A stretch of DNA of 64,000 bases. Source: Campylobacter concisus. Lineage in GTDB: Bacteria; Campylobacterota; Campylobacteria; Campylobacterales; Campylobacteraceae. The DNA lies in contig NZ_PPCG01000030.1 in assembly GCF_002913745.1 (NCBI RefSeq), positions 50,804 through 114,803 of the forward strand. The letters run 5' to 3'. This document shows positions 35,994-44,785 of this stretch, piece by piece. Below the pieces are notes generated by a model. That model had not been told where the DNA came from and made no database searches. It saw nothing but the letters and a program-made list of their open reading frames with translations. The position numbers and the translations under genes are program-made. Within the stretch, counting starts at the first letter, position 1. Each line of letters starts with the position of its first letter.

Positions 35994-37226
35994 TTACAGC
36001 CTAGCGTCAGCCTCTGGGTAGATATTTTTTATATCATAAACCAAGTGGCCTTTTAGGTTGAGCTTTTTAAATTCATTGTGAGCTACGGCGATCACGATGC
36101 AGTCGTAGTCGTCTAGGTTATACTCTTTTACTAGATCAAAGCCGTACTCGTGTTTTACCTCGGCACTATCAGCCCAAGGATCAGTCACATCGACCTTGCA
36201 GCCAAAGTCTTTTAGCTCATCAACCACGTCTATAACGCGAGAATTTCTTATATCTGGGCAGTTTTCTTTAAATGTCATGCCAAGAACAAGCACGCGCGCT
36301 TTGTTGATAAGCACGCCTTTTCTTATCATTAGTTTTATCACTTGATCGGCTGCGTATCTGCCCATATCATCGTTGATGCGGCGACCTGCTAGGATCATTT
36401 CAGGGTTGTAGCCTACCTCTTGAGCTTTGTGAGTTAGGTAGTATGGATCTACGCCGATGCAGTGACCGCCGACTAGACCTGGGCGGAAATTTAAGAAATT
36501 CCACTTAGTACCTGCAGCCTCAAGCACGTCGATAGTGTTGATGTGAAGCTTTTCAAAGAGCATCGCAAGCTCGTTTATAAAGGCGATGTTGATGTCGCGC
36601 TGAGTATTTTCGATGACTTTTGCAGCCTCTGCTACTTTGATGCTTGAAGCTTTGTGAGTGCCAGCTGTGATGATAGAACGATAAATTTCATCGACCTTGT
36701 CAGCGATCTCTGGAGTTGAGCCACTTGTGATCTTTTTAATCTTTGTAACAGTGTGCTCTTTATCACCTGGGTTTATGCGCTCTGGAGAGTAGCCGCAGAA
36801 GAAGTCTTTGTTAAATTTAAGCCCACTCTTTTCAAGAAGTGGCACGCAAATTTCTTCTGTAACGCCTGGATAAACGGTGCTCTCATAGACAACGATGTCG
36901 CCTTTTTTAAGCACTTTTGCCACGCTCTCAGTCGCTTTTACCACTGGAGTTAGATCAGGGCGTTTGTTCTTATCTATCGGAGTTGGGACGGTTACGATGA
37001 AGAAGTTGCAACTTCTGATGTCATCTAAATTTAGACTAAATTTCATGCCATTATCGATCGCTTTTTTCATCTGCTCGTTGCTAAGCTCAAGCGTTCTGTC
37101 ATAGCCACTTTTAAGCTCTTCTATACGTTTTGCATTTACGTCAAAGCCGACTACTTCGTACTTTTCACTAAAAGCCGCTGCTAGTGGAAGTCCCACATAT
37201 CCAAGTCCTACTACTGCTATTTTCAT
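35994..37226 (-). CDS. tviB: Nucleotide-sugar dehydrogenase, TviB/WbpO type
   Basis: NAD-dependent four-electron oxidase of the UDP-sugar dehydrogenase family. The 410 residues have VVGLGYVGLPLAAAFSEKY, TVPTPIDKNKRPDL, GYSPERINPGDKEHT, EAAKVIENTQRDINIAF and the catalytic Cys in PGLVGGHCIGVDPYYL. These features fit the TviB/WbpA/WbpO branch that oxidises UDP-HexNAc (UDP-GlcNAc or UDP-GalNAc) to the uronic acid, rather than Ugd. The separate ugd gene two genes upstream supports this. It overlaps the small exported protein by 4 nt. Symbol given by family, not by proven activity. Confidence 0.8.
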   Translation of the reverse strand: MKIAVVGLGYVGLPLAAAFSEKYEVVGFDVNAKRIEELKSGYDRTLELSNEQMKKAIDNGMKFSLNLDDIRSCNFFIVTVPTPIDKNKRPDLTPVVKATESVAKVLKKGDIVVYESTVYPGVTEEICVPLLEKSGLKFNKDFFCGYSPERINPGDKEHTVTKIKKITSGSTPEIADKVDEIYRSIITAGTHKASSIKVAEAAKVIENTQRDINIAFINELAMLFEKLHINTIDVLEAAGTKWNFLNFRPGLVGGHCIGVDPYYLTHKAQEVGYNPEMILAGRRINDDMGRYAADQVIKLMIRKGVLINKARVLVLGMTFKENCPDIRNSRVIDVVDELKDFGCKVDVTDPWADSAEVKHEYGFDLVKEYNLDDYDCIVIAVAHNEFKKLNLKGHLVYDIKNIYPEADARL

Positions 37227-37666
37227 TTCTCTTTCCTTTTTAAAATTTTTGGTTTTATTGTTTCTACACGTTCATAAATTCTTATCTCTGCGCCCACGTC
37301 TTGTGGGGTTACGATCTTAATGGGGCTAATGCCAGGCAAAATTTGAGTAAATTCATAATAAATTTGCCTCTTTTTATTTTTGCCATTGCAAGGCTTAAGC
37401 GGCTCATCATCTGCGCTAAATTCATAATAAACCCCGCTTTTATCCTCTTTTTTATCTAAGCCTCCGCCCTCTAGCATAGCAAATTCGCAATCCGTTTGCA
37501 CCTCTTTAAAAAATGCAGCTTCATATTTAAAATAATCATTCGGCATCTTTGAGATAGGCAGCTCAAAAACCTGCTCTTGCGTCTTTGCTTCACTTTTACC
37601 TGTAGCCTCGCTAGCTAAGAGCGTAAAAGGTAGCAAACAAGCTATGAGAGATAAAATTGGCTTCAC
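37223..37666 (-). CDS. Small exported protein, unknown function
   Basis: A 147-residue protein I do not recognise. It starts MKPILSLIACLLPFTLLASE, a clear Sec signal peptide probably cleaved near residue 19, with a Cys in the hydrophobic core but no convincing lipobox. The mature part is charged, with two Cys (about 57 and 93) that could form a disulfide, and ends in a Lys-rich tail. It overlaps ugd upstream and the TviB-type gene downstream by 4 nt each (ATGA), so it is tightly coupled to nucleotide-sugar genes although it should be periplasmic. Confidence 0.7.
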   Translation of the reverse strand: MKPILSLIACLLPFTLLASEATGKSEAKTQEQVFELPISKMPNDYFKYEAAFFKEVQTDCEFAMLEGGGLDKKEDKSGVYYEFSADDEPLKPCNGKNKKRQIYYEFTQILPGISPIKIVTPQDVGAEIRIYERVETIKPKILKRKEK

Positions 37667-38985
37667 GCTTTGACGCCTATCTGAAAATATTTAAATCCAT
37701 GCTCAGCTAAAGTTTTAGCGTTATACTGGTTGCGTCCGTCAAATATGACAGCGTTTTTTAGCCTCTCTTTGATCTCCATAAAATCAGGCGATCTAAACTC
37801 GCTCCACTCCGTCACAAGCACCATAGCATAGGCGTTATCAAGAGCGTCATATTTATTTTTAGCATATTTTATATCTAGATTTGACATATATTTTTTAGCT
37901 TCTTCGCTTGCTTTTGGATCGTAAGCGACCACTTTTGCGCCAGCTTCATATAAAAGCTTTATCAAAGTTAGCGAGCTAGCCTCTCTCATATCATCGGTAT
38001 TTGGCTTAAATGCAAGCCCCCAAAGTGCAATTGTCTTGCACTTTAGATCGCCGCCAAAGAAGTTATAAATTTTATCAAATAAAACTCTTTTTTGAGCCTT
38101 ATTTCTTGACTCGACCGCGTTTAAAAGCTCTGGCTCAAAGCCATTTTGCCTAGCTGTGTAGATTAGCGCCTCGACGTCTTTTGGAAAGCAGCTACCGCCA
38201 TATCCGCAGCCTGGGTAGATGAAGCTATATCCGATCCTTGAGTCGCTGCCGATGCCTTTTCTAACTAAATTTACATCAGCGCCTACGCGTTCGCAGATAT
38301 TTGCTATCTCGTTTATAAAGCTTATTTTGGTTGCCAGCATCGAATTTGCAGCGTATTTTGTCATTTCGGCTGATTTTACATCCATGCAAATGAGCCTGTC
38401 GTGATTTTTCATAAATGGCTCATAAAGCTCCCTCATCACATTAAAGCCCCACTCGCTGCTAGCTCCGATAACTACGCGATCTGGCTTTAAAAAGTCCTCA
38501 ACCGCCGCACCTTCTTTTAAAAACTCTGGGTTTGAAACGACTTCAAATTTGATCTCTACATTTCTCTTTTTAAGCTCAGCCTCTATCACCTCGTGCACCT
38601 TAGCTCCAGTGCCCACTGGAACGGTTGATTTATCGACTACGATTAGCGGTTTGCTTAAATTTTCTCCGATAGACTTGGCAACCGAGAGAACATATTTTAA
38701 ATCCGCCTGCCCATCAGCGCCCATAGGCGTGCCAACTGCGATAAATAACACATCTGCGTGCTCTAGCGCCTCTGTTATCTGCGTGCTAAATTTAAGCGAG
38801 CCATTTTTGTAGCACTCACTCACGATATCAGCAAGCCCTGGCTCATATATAGGCACGACGCCGTTTTTTAGTGCCTCGATCTTTTTTTCATCAACATCGA
38901 CGCAGATCACGCTGTTGCCCATTTTAGCAAAGCATGCACCGCTTACTAGTCCAACATATCCGGTTCCAATTACTGCTATTTTCAT
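37663..38985 (-). CDS. ugd: UDP-glucose 6-dehydrogenase
   Basis: Oxidises UDP-glucose to UDP-glucuronate. The 440 residues start MKIAVIGTGYVGLVSGACFA, with VGTPMGADGQADL, SNPEFLKEGAAVEDFLKPDR and the catalytic Cys in PGCGYGGSCFPKDVEAL. I use the ATG at 38985 with AGGGA upstream; a longer frame to 39012 would add 9 residues inside gne. A UDP-GlcA epimerase gene lies about 4 kb away at 42633. Confidence 0.94.
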   Translation of the reverse strand: MKIAVIGTGYVGLVSGACFAKMGNSVICVDVDEKKIEALKNGVVPIYEPGLADIVSECYKNGSLKFSTQITEALEHADVLFIAVGTPMGADGQADLKYVLSVAKSIGENLSKPLIVVDKSTVPVGTGAKVHEVIEAELKKRNVEIKFEVVSNPEFLKEGAAVEDFLKPDRVVIGASSEWGFNVMRELYEPFMKNHDRLICMDVKSAEMTKYAANSMLATKISFINEIANICERVGADVNLVRKGIGSDSRIGYSFIYPGCGYGGSCFPKDVEALIYTARQNGFEPELLNAVESRNKAQKRVLFDKIYNFFGGDLKCKTIALWGLAFKPNTDDMREASSLTLIKLLYEAGAKVVAYDPKASEEAKKYMSNLDIKYAKNKYDALDNAYAMVLVTEWSEFRSPDFMEIKERLKNAVIFDGRNQYNAKTLAEHGFKYFQIGVKA

Positions 38986-38993
38986 ATTTTTCC

Positions 38994-39977
38994 CTAAATT
39001 TTCTTTTCCCACTCAAGGGCGGTTTTTATGATGAGCGCTAGGTCATCTCTTTTTGGCTTCCAGCTTGTTAGCGAGCGCAGTTTGCTTGCGTTTGAGATAA
39101 GGATAGCTGGGTCGCCGTCCCTTCTTGGCGCGTTTAGCACCTTAAAATTTACCCCACTTACCTTTTTTGCGGTTTCGATCACCTCTTTTACGCTAAATCC
39201 TCTGCCATATCCCACGTTAAAAGTTTCGCTGCCATTTTGGCTAATATATTCAAGTGCGCTTATGTGGGCGTCTGCTAGGTCGCTAACGTGAATGTAATCT
39301 CTAACGCATGTACCATCTTTTGTCGCGTAGTCATCGCCAAAGATACCCATGCTATCGCGCTTGCCAAGTATAGTTTGCACAGCTACTTTGATAAGGTGCG
39401 TAGCGTTTGGATAGTTTTGGCCGATAAGCCCTTCTTCGTCTGCGCCTGCGACGTTAAAATAGCGAAGTATTGCAAATTTGAAATTTTCATTTGAAGCGGC
39501 GTAATCTTTGATGATCTGCTCGCTCATGAGTTTGCTTCTGCCGTATGGATTTATAGGGTTTGTAGGCATTGTTTCGCTAACTTCTGCCACGTCTGGCTCG
39601 CCATAAACTGCAGCAGTTGAGCTAAATATAAATTTATTTACATTGTAAGTTTTTGCATATCTTAGCACCCTTGCGACGTTTGCGGTGTTGTTTAGATAGT
39701 ATTTTAGCGGCTCGCTCATACTCTCAAAGACCTCGATAAACGCTGCAAAATGAATGATCGCATCAAATTTACCATTTGCAAAAATTTCGCTTAGGTCATC
39801 CTCTAAATTTGCATTTATAAATTTAAAATTTCCTATCTTTTGGAGTGCCTCAAGTGCTTTTTGTGAGCCCTTGCAGAGATTGTCGATGATGGTTATCTCA
39901 TCTTTGCCTTGCTTTAAAAGTGCTTTTACTACGTGGCTGCCGATATATCCAGCTCCACCTGTTACTAAAATCTTCAA
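38994..39977 (-). CDS. gne: UDP-GlcNAc/UDP-Glc 4-epimerase
   Basis: SDR epimerase that supplies UDP-GalNAc/UDP-Gal; in C. jejuni Gne serves N-glycan, LOS and capsule. The 327 residues match C. jejuni Gne in length and in VTGGAGYIGSHVVKALL, HFAAFIEVFESMSEPLKYY, KFIFSSTAAVYGEP, NPYGRSKLMSE with the YxxxK pair, and LRYFNVAGA. Start chosen at the TTG at 39977 with AAAGG 7 nt upstream; an ATG at 39992 would add five residues. It heads the minus-strand glycan island, as gne does in C. jejuni. Confidence 0.9.
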   Translation of the reverse strand: MKILVTGGAGYIGSHVVKALLKQGKDEITIIDNLCKGSQKALEALQKIGNFKFINANLEDDLSEIFANGKFDAIIHFAAFIEVFESMSEPLKYYLNNTANVARVLRYAKTYNVNKFIFSSTAAVYGEPDVAEVSETMPTNPINPYGRSKLMSEQIIKDYAASNENFKFAILRYFNVAGADEEGLIGQNYPNATHLIKVAVQTILGKRDSMGIFGDDYATKDGTCVRDYIHVSDLADAHISALEYISQNGSETFNVGYGRGFSVKEVIETAKKVSGVNFKVLNAPRRDGDPAILISNASKLRSLTSWKPKRDDLALIIKTALEWEKKI

Positions 39978-40005
39978 GTTTAAGCCTTTCATAAAAAAGT
40001 GATTA

Positions 40006-40013
40006 ATTTTATC
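40006..40013 (-). promoter_or_regulatory. Likely gne promoter (-10 box)
   Basis: GATAAAAT on the minus strand, preceded by a T-rich stretch, about 30 nt upstream of the gne start. It would drive the whole gne-to-pgl direction. Confidence 0.5.
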
Positions 40014-40094
40014 AAAAATAGAGTAAAGCAAAAGTAAAGCAGGGTTAGTTTTTAAATTTTGCTTGAAGACTGCATGGATAGGTCTTTGCCTTTA

Positions 40095-40131
40095 TAAATT
40101 TAAAATAGACTTACAATCTATTTTAAATTTA
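40095..40131 (+). promoter_or_regulatory. Perfect 15-bp inverted repeat at the oxidoreductase promoter
   Basis: TAAATTTAAAATAGA (40095-40109) and TCTATTTTAAATTTA (40117-40131) are exact reverse complements with a 7-nt spacer. The right arm ends 5 nt before a TATAAT box, so a dimeric repressor or activator bound here would overlap the -35 region. Lying between the divergent gne and oxidoreductase genes, it could act on either. Confidence 0.6.
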
Positions 40132-40136
40132 ATCTT

Positions 40137-40142
40137 TATAAT
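40137..40142 (+). promoter_or_regulatory. Likely oxidoreductase promoter (-10 TATAAT)
   Basis: A perfect TATAAT about 27 nt before the ATG at 40169. TTACAA at 40111-40116 is a possible but distant -35. A 15-bp inverted repeat sits directly upstream. Confidence 0.6.
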
Positions 40143-40168
40143 CCCTCATCTACAAAAAAAGGATAAAA

Positions 40169-41209
40169 ATGAATGTTTCAATATTAAATTTACTACCGAT
40201 AAAGCAAGGCAGTGACGCAAAAGAAGCCATAGATGCAGCCGTTAGACTGGCTAAATTTGCCGAGGATATCGGCATAAATCGCTACTGGGTCGCAGAGCAT
40301 CACAATATGCAAAATTTAGCAAGCTCAGCCACACAGCTTATCATCACACACATCTTAGAGCACACAAAAAGCTTGCGTGTGGGCTCTGGCGGCGTGATGC
40401 TACCAAACCACAGCCCCTACTCCATCGCCGAGCAGTACGCCACTCTTGAGACACTATTTCCAAACCGCGTCGATCTTGGGCTAGGCAGAGCTCCAGGGAC
40501 TGACCAAGAGACGGCTGCAGTGCTTAGACGAGGCGCAAGAGAGATAGAATTTGATATGCAAATAAACGAATTAATGGACTATTTTAACGCCAAAAGAGCC
40601 GTGAAAGCCTATCCAAAAATTGAAAAATTTCCGCCTATTTACATACTTGGTTCAAGCATATATAGCGCATATGTGGCGGCTGAGTTTGGTCTGCCTTACG
40701 CCTTTGCGTCGCACTTTGCACCACGTGCGCTAGAAAAAGCGGTAGAAATTTATCGTCAAAATTTCAAACCATCGCCCTTTTTAAAAGCACCCTATATCAT
40801 CGCAGGAGCAAATGTGATAATAGCCCAAAGTGACGAGCTAGCGAAGAGTTTGGCAACCACGCAAACGCAGTTTTTCTTAAACATAGTAACTGGCGAAAAA
40901 GAGTATTTGCAGCCACCAAAAAAGGATAACGACGAGGTCTTTGCTGCGTCTTACAAAACAGGTGCCAAGGCTCCGCATTTTGGGCCGATCGACTTTAGGC
41001 AGATAGAGCTAAAAAATAGAGAAAGAAGCGTCACGGAAGAGATGATGGCGTGCTCTTTTATAGGCTCAAAGCAAAGCGTTAAAGAGCAAATTTTAGAGTT
41101 TCAAAACAGACTTGAAGTCGATGAGATCATGGCTCAAAGCTTCATTTTTGACGAGGATGCGCAGCTTGACTCTTTTAGGGCATTAAAAGAGATCGCGGAC
41201 AAAATTTAA
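40169..41209 (+). CDS. Luciferase-like (LLM) flavin-dependent oxidoreductase
   Basis: Bacterial-luciferase-fold FMN oxidoreductase of the single-component group (YhbW-like). Over 346 residues it shows RYWVAEHHNMQNLASSATQ, LRVGSGGVMLPNHSPYSIAE, FPNRVDLGLGRAPGTDQET and YAFASHFAP, all typical. AAGGA lies 5 nt before the ATG. Monocistronic, with its own TATAAT promoter; it ends convergent with the DNA ligase gene, the stop codons sharing TTAA. Substrate unknown. Confidence 0.88.
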   Translation: MNVSILNLLPIKQGSDAKEAIDAAVRLAKFAEDIGINRYWVAEHHNMQNLASSATQLIITHILEHTKSLRVGSGGVMLPNHSPYSIAEQYATLETLFPNRVDLGLGRAPGTDQETAAVLRRGAREIEFDMQINELMDYFNAKRAVKAYPKIEKFPPIYILGSSIYSAYVAAEFGLPYAFASHFAPRALEKAVEIYRQNFKPSPFLKAPYIIAGANVIIAQSDELAKSLATTQTQFFLNIVTGEKEYLQPPKKDNDEVFAASYKTGAKAPHFGPIDFRQIELKNRERSVTEEMMACSFIGSKQSVKEQILEFQNRLEVDEIMAQSFIFDEDAQLDSFRALKEIADKI

Positions 41210-42066
41210 TCCTCTCTAACCCTTAAAAATATAGGAAATCTTGGCTTGCCATTAGAGGTTAAATTTTGAAATTTATATGTGATAACAGAGCCTATCTTTG
41301 GTGGCTCTTGACGGTTTTTATCGCTTAGTCCTGAGCCTATTTTAAAAATAGTGCCCTTTTTTGGCTCGCTAGCTTTTTCTTTATCATCTTTGCCGCCAAT
41401 CGCCTTGCAGGTAAGCGAGCCAGCAAGATTTGTGTATTTGCCGCTGCCTTTATTTACGGCGACAACCTCACACTCGGCGTCTTTAAATTTCTTAAATTTG
41501 AGCGCATTTTTGCTTCGTTTTCGCTCGTATGGCGCATTTGGCTCACGCACCACAGCTCCTTCGCCGCCTTTTGCGATAATCTCCTCTGTAAATTTTAAAA
41601 ATTGAGCGTTATCGCGCATTTTTATCTGCTTTATGATGATCAAATTTTGATCTGGCTCATTTTTTAGAAATTTAGCCAAAACTTCAAGCCTATCAAGCAA
41701 GCCGCCACTTGCCTCTGGCACGTCAAAAATGTGAAATTTAAGTCTGCTCCACGCCTTTTCATCTGGCAGCTTATCCATCACGGTCGCTTGAATTTCTTCA
41801 AATTTAAGCTCCTTTGCGTAAAGCTCGCCATCAAGTGCAAATTTAGGGAAATTTTTAGTAAAACTTTGCGACGCATTTAGCTTTTTGCCCTGCCTTGAAA
41901 GCAAATTCTCCCCGTCCCAGTAGGCACGCACACCATCAAGCTTTTCGCTAGCTAGCCAGCCTGAGACGTTTTGATCTTTAAATTCGCTAAGGCGCAACAG
42001 ATCAAGGGAAAATGCAAAATTTAAAAGCACCAAAAGTGCAAAAATTATTCTAATCAAGCCTTGCAC
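41206..42066 (-). CDS. Exported ATP-dependent DNA ligase (LigE type)
   Basis: Minimal ATP-dependent DNA ligase. The 286 residues begin with a hydrophobic signal (LIRIIFALLVLLNFAFS) and then show motif I SEKLDGVRAYWDG with the adenylated Lys, motif III FHIFDVP, motif IV GGEGAVVREP, motif V ALKFKKFKDAEC and a small C-terminal OB domain. Signal peptide plus small size is the mark of periplasmic LigE enzymes, linked to DNA uptake in Haemophilus-type bacteria. Start uncertain: GTG at 42066 or TTG at 42057. It overlaps tag by 13 nt. Confidence 0.85.
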   Translation of the reverse strand: MQGLIRIIFALLVLLNFAFSLDLLRLSEFKDQNVSGWLASEKLDGVRAYWDGENLLSRQGKKLNASQSFTKNFPKFALDGELYAKELKFEEIQATVMDKLPDEKAWSRLKFHIFDVPEASGGLLDRLEVLAKFLKNEPDQNLIIIKQIKMRDNAQFLKFTEEIIAKGGEGAVVREPNAPYERKRSKNALKFKKFKDAECEVVAVNKGSGKYTNLAGSLTCKAIGGKDDKEKASEPKKGTIFKIGSGLSDKNRQEPPKIGSVITYKFQNLTSNGKPRFPIFLRVRED

Positions 42067-42632
42067 TTACAAAAACAATAGTCCATATGATCATCCACCA
42101 CGCCCACACTTTGCAAAAAGGCATAGGTGCTAACAGAGCCTAGAAACTTAAACCCTCGCTTTTTTAGCTCCTTTGCCACAAAGTCAGACATCGGCGTGGT
42201 TGCTGGCACTTGCTTGATATTTTGGTAGTGATTGATGATCTGTTTGCCGTCAAATTTAGGGTCAAATTTTCTTAGCAAATGTCCCCACAAATAGTCATAA
42301 AAGCTGCTAAATTCTTGCGTCACAGACAAAAATGCAAGTGCGTTTGTGGTAAGCGATTTTAGTTTTAGTCTATTGCGTATCAGCCCATCGTTTTGCATAA
42401 ATTTAGCTATCTCAGCCTCGCCATAGAGCTTGATCTTTTCAGGATCAAAGCCGTCAAACGCCGCTCTCATAGCCTCTCTTTTTTGAAGTACCCCATGCCA
42501 CGAAAGCCCCGCTTGAAAGCCCTCCAAAACTATCATCTCAAAAAATTTTCTATCATCTTTTATGACTTTGCCCCACTCATTATCGTGGTAGGCTATGTCA
42601 AGCTCGCTCTTGGCCCACTCGCAACGTCTCAT
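42054..42632 (-). CDS. tag: DNA-3-methyladenine glycosylase I
   Basis: Removes 3-methyladenine from alkylated DNA. The 192 residues match Tag: MRRCEWAKSELDIAYHDNEW with the zinc-binding Cys, FEMIVLEGFQAGLSWHGVL with the catalytic Glu, NDGLIRNRLKL, and the C-terminal HMDYCFCKCK zinc-ligand region. It starts directly after the epimerase stop and overlaps the exported ligase, so two DNA-repair-type enzymes share an operon with a sugar epimerase. Confidence 0.94.
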   Translation of the reverse strand: MRRCEWAKSELDIAYHDNEWGKVIKDDRKFFEMIVLEGFQAGLSWHGVLQKREAMRAAFDGFDPEKIKLYGEAEIAKFMQNDGLIRNRLKLKSLTTNALAFLSVTQEFSSFYDYLWGHLLRKFDPKFDGKQIINHYQNIKQVPATTPMSDFVAKELKKRGFKFLGSVSTYAFLQSVGVVDDHMDYCFCKCKA

Positions 42633-43691
42633 TTAAATTTTGATCCCGTAAAACTCGCTATACCACTCGACAAATTTAGCCACACCGTCATTTACTTTTG
42701 TATTTGGCTTATAGTCAAAGTCAGCCACCAAATCGCTCACATCAGCAAATGTCGCTGGCACGTCGCCTGCTTGAAGTGGGAGAAAATTTTTCTTGATCTC
42801 ACGGCCGATCTTTATCTCAACTGCTTTGATGTAGTCCATGAGCTCAACTGGGCTGTTATTGCCGATATTATAGACCTTAAACGGCGCTTTTGAGGTGGCA
42901 GGGTCTGGGTGCTTTGCGTCCCAGTTTGGATTTGGTTTAGCTGGGTTGTCGATGCACTTGATGATACCCTTTACGATGTCGTCCACGTATGTAAAGTCGC
43001 GCTTCATCTTGCCGTAGTTAAAGACATCGATGCTCTTATCTTTAAGCGCGGCATCAACGAACAAAAATAGCGCCATATCAGGGCGTCCCCATGGTCCATA
43101 AACCGTAAAAAAGCGAAGTCCGGTCGTTGGCACATTAAATAGGTGGCTATAAGTGTGCGCCATCATCTCGTTGCTCTTTTTGGTCGCTGCGTAGAGGCTT
43201 ATAGGGTGATTGACCCCCTCGTGCGTAGAAAATGGCATGTTTTCATTTAGTCCATAAACCGAGCTAGAGCTTGCATAGACTAAATTTTTGATCTCATTGT
43301 GGCGGCAGCACTCGAGGATGTTCATAAAGCCTGTGATGTTGCTGTCGATGTAGGCTTTTGGATTTATGAGCGAGTAGCGAACGCCAGCTTGTGCGGCTAA
43401 ATTTACCACTACGTCAAATTTTTCTTTAGCAAAAAGCTCTTTCATCGTCTTTTCATCAGCAAGGTCTGCTTTTATAAATTTTAAATTTGGATGCGTTTTT
43501 GATGTGATGAGCTTGCCGTAATCTATCTCGCTCACGTCAAAGCCAGCCGTTTTTAGGCGCGCAAGCTTTAAATTTACGTCGTAATAGTCGTTTATCACGT
43601 CATATCCAACGACCTCATCCCCACGAGCCACAAGGGCATTTGCAAGGTGAAATCCTATAAATCCAGCTGTTCCAGTTACTAAAATTTTCAT
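42633..43691 (-). CDS. UDP-glucuronate 4-epimerase-like SDR
   Basis: Extended SDR epimerase of the UDP-GlcA 4-epimerase group (Gla/LspL/WbnF/CapI type). The 352 residues contain [74 protein letters not shown], the YAATKKSNE active-site pair, and [17 protein letters not shown]. It would turn UDP-GlcA from Ugd into UDP-GalA. AAAGGAAAAAT precedes the ATG. It lies 20 nt after the exonuclease gene, away from the pgl cluster. Confidence 0.88.
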   Translation of the reverse strand: MKILVTGTAGFIGFHLANALVARGDEVVGYDVINDYYDVNLKLARLKTAGFDVSEIDYGKLITSKTHPNLKFIKADLADEKTMKELFAKEKFDVVVNLAAQAGVRYSLINPKAYIDSNITGFMNILECCRHNEIKNLVYASSSSVYGLNENMPFSTHEGVNHPISLYAATKKSNEMMAHTYSHLFNVPTTGLRFFTVYGPWGRPDMALFLFVDAALKDKSIDVFNYGKMKRDFTYVDDIVKGIIKCIDNPAKPNPNWDAKHPDPATSKAPFKVYNIGNNSPVELMDYIKAVEIKIGREIKKNFLPLQAGDVPATFADVSDLVADFDYKPNTKVNDGVAKFVEWYSEFYGIKI

Positions 43692-43711
43692 ATTTTTCCT
43701 TTCATTTTGAC

Positions 43712-44722
43712 TTATTCGTCGTCTAAATTTATCTCAGGCACTTTCTCTTCAAAAAGTGTCTTGCTCTTTGGCTCTTTTGGCTTTAGATCGCTTGCTTTTT
43801 TAAGCAAACCGCCCAGCATATCGCGGTTTAGCTCCTCTTTGCTAATGGGCCTTACCTCATCAAATTCGCTAAATTCCAAAGCCTCTTTATCTATCTTTAT
43901 CTCGTAGTCTAGCTGTCCGCTAAGCCTTGCTAGCTCGTCGCTTATCGCAGAGCAAAAGACCTCGCTATATCCCCTGTGAGCACAGTTTTTGGCTAAAAAT
44001 TCGCTCATCACGTTTAGGTGATTTATGTAATCTTCTTGCAAGATATTTGCCTGCAAAAGCTCAAATTTCAAAAATAGCCAGTAGGTGTTGAGCACGTCGC
44101 TTTCGCAGTATTCGTTTATCTTATCAAGCTCGCCTGCATAGTATAGCTCAAGCACCTGATCGCCGTGCACGTCGTATTTACCAGGTAAATTTAAGCTAGC
44201 ACAAAGCGTATCGAGCTTTAGCCCTCTTACGCTTCCAAAATCGCTTATAAAATCAAGTAGGTCAAGGTGAAATTTAGGCGAATACCTCGCTCTATAGTTT
44301 TCCCATTTGTTTTTATTTAGCTCTTTGTTTTCGCTCTCATAATATGCCGCTGCGTTTAGGTTGTAACGCATCGCACGCACCATAAGCATTGGCAGGTCAA
44401 AGCCACGTCCGTTAAAGCTAACGAGCCTTGGGTTGTAATCATTTATAAATTTTAAAAATTTAGCGATGATTTCGCGCTCGTCCTTGCCCTCCATCGTGCT
44501 AACTTTTAAAAATTTGCCGTACTCATCGGCCATCACCGCAGAGATCGCGACCACTCTATGAAACATCACAGGCAAAAACTCACTCCCACTAGCCTCTTTT
44601 TGCAATGCCATCGCCTGCACGCTCACATCTTCGTCGCTCCCGTCAATGCCGTAAATTTTTCTTATCAAATTTGCGTCAGGTATCGTCTCGCAGTCAAAGA
44701 CGCAGATGTAACTTTTCGCCAT
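43712..44722 (-). CDS. Predicted 3'-5' exonuclease of the PolB-like family
   Basis: DEDD-type exonuclease domain protein of 336 residues. Motif Exo I is VFDCETIPD, Exo [14 protein letters not shown] and Exo [16 protein letters not shown], the order found in the PolB-like 3'-5' exonuclease family. There is no polymerase domain. The C-terminal 100 residues are charged and not recognised. It heads the minus-strand run to the ligase gene and is divergent from waaC across 63 bp. Confidence 0.8.
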   Translation of the reverse strand: MAKSYICVFDCETIPDANLIRKIYGIDGSDEDVSVQAMALQKEASGSEFLPVMFHRVVAISAVMADEYGKFLKVSTMEGKDEREIIAKFLKFINDYNPRLVSFNGRGFDLPMLMVRAMRYNLNAAAYYESENKELNKNKWENYRARYSPKFHLDLLDFISDFGSVRGLKLDTLCASLNLPGKYDVHGDQVLELYYAGELDKINEYCESDVLNTYWLFLKFELLQANILQEDYINHLNVMSEFLAKNCAHRGYSEVFCSAISDELARLSGQLDYEIKIDKEALEFSEFDEVRPISKEELNRDMLGGLLKKASDLKPKEPKSKTLFEEKVPEINLDDE

Positions 44723-44741
44723 TTTAGCCCTTTTTTAAGCA

Positions 44742-44755
44742 TTTTTTTTTAAAAT
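44742..44755 (+). promoter_or_regulatory. T9 tract and TAAAAT box before waaC
   Basis: Nine Ts (44742-44750), the last of which begins TAAAAT (44750-44755), about 30 nt before the waaC ATG, in the divergent region with the exonuclease gene. T-rich sequence before -10 is normal in Campylobacter promoters. This run is long enough to vary in length, but that is speculation. Confidence 0.4.
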
Positions 44756-44785
44756 CATACCAAAAATTTATATTTAAAGTGTTTT

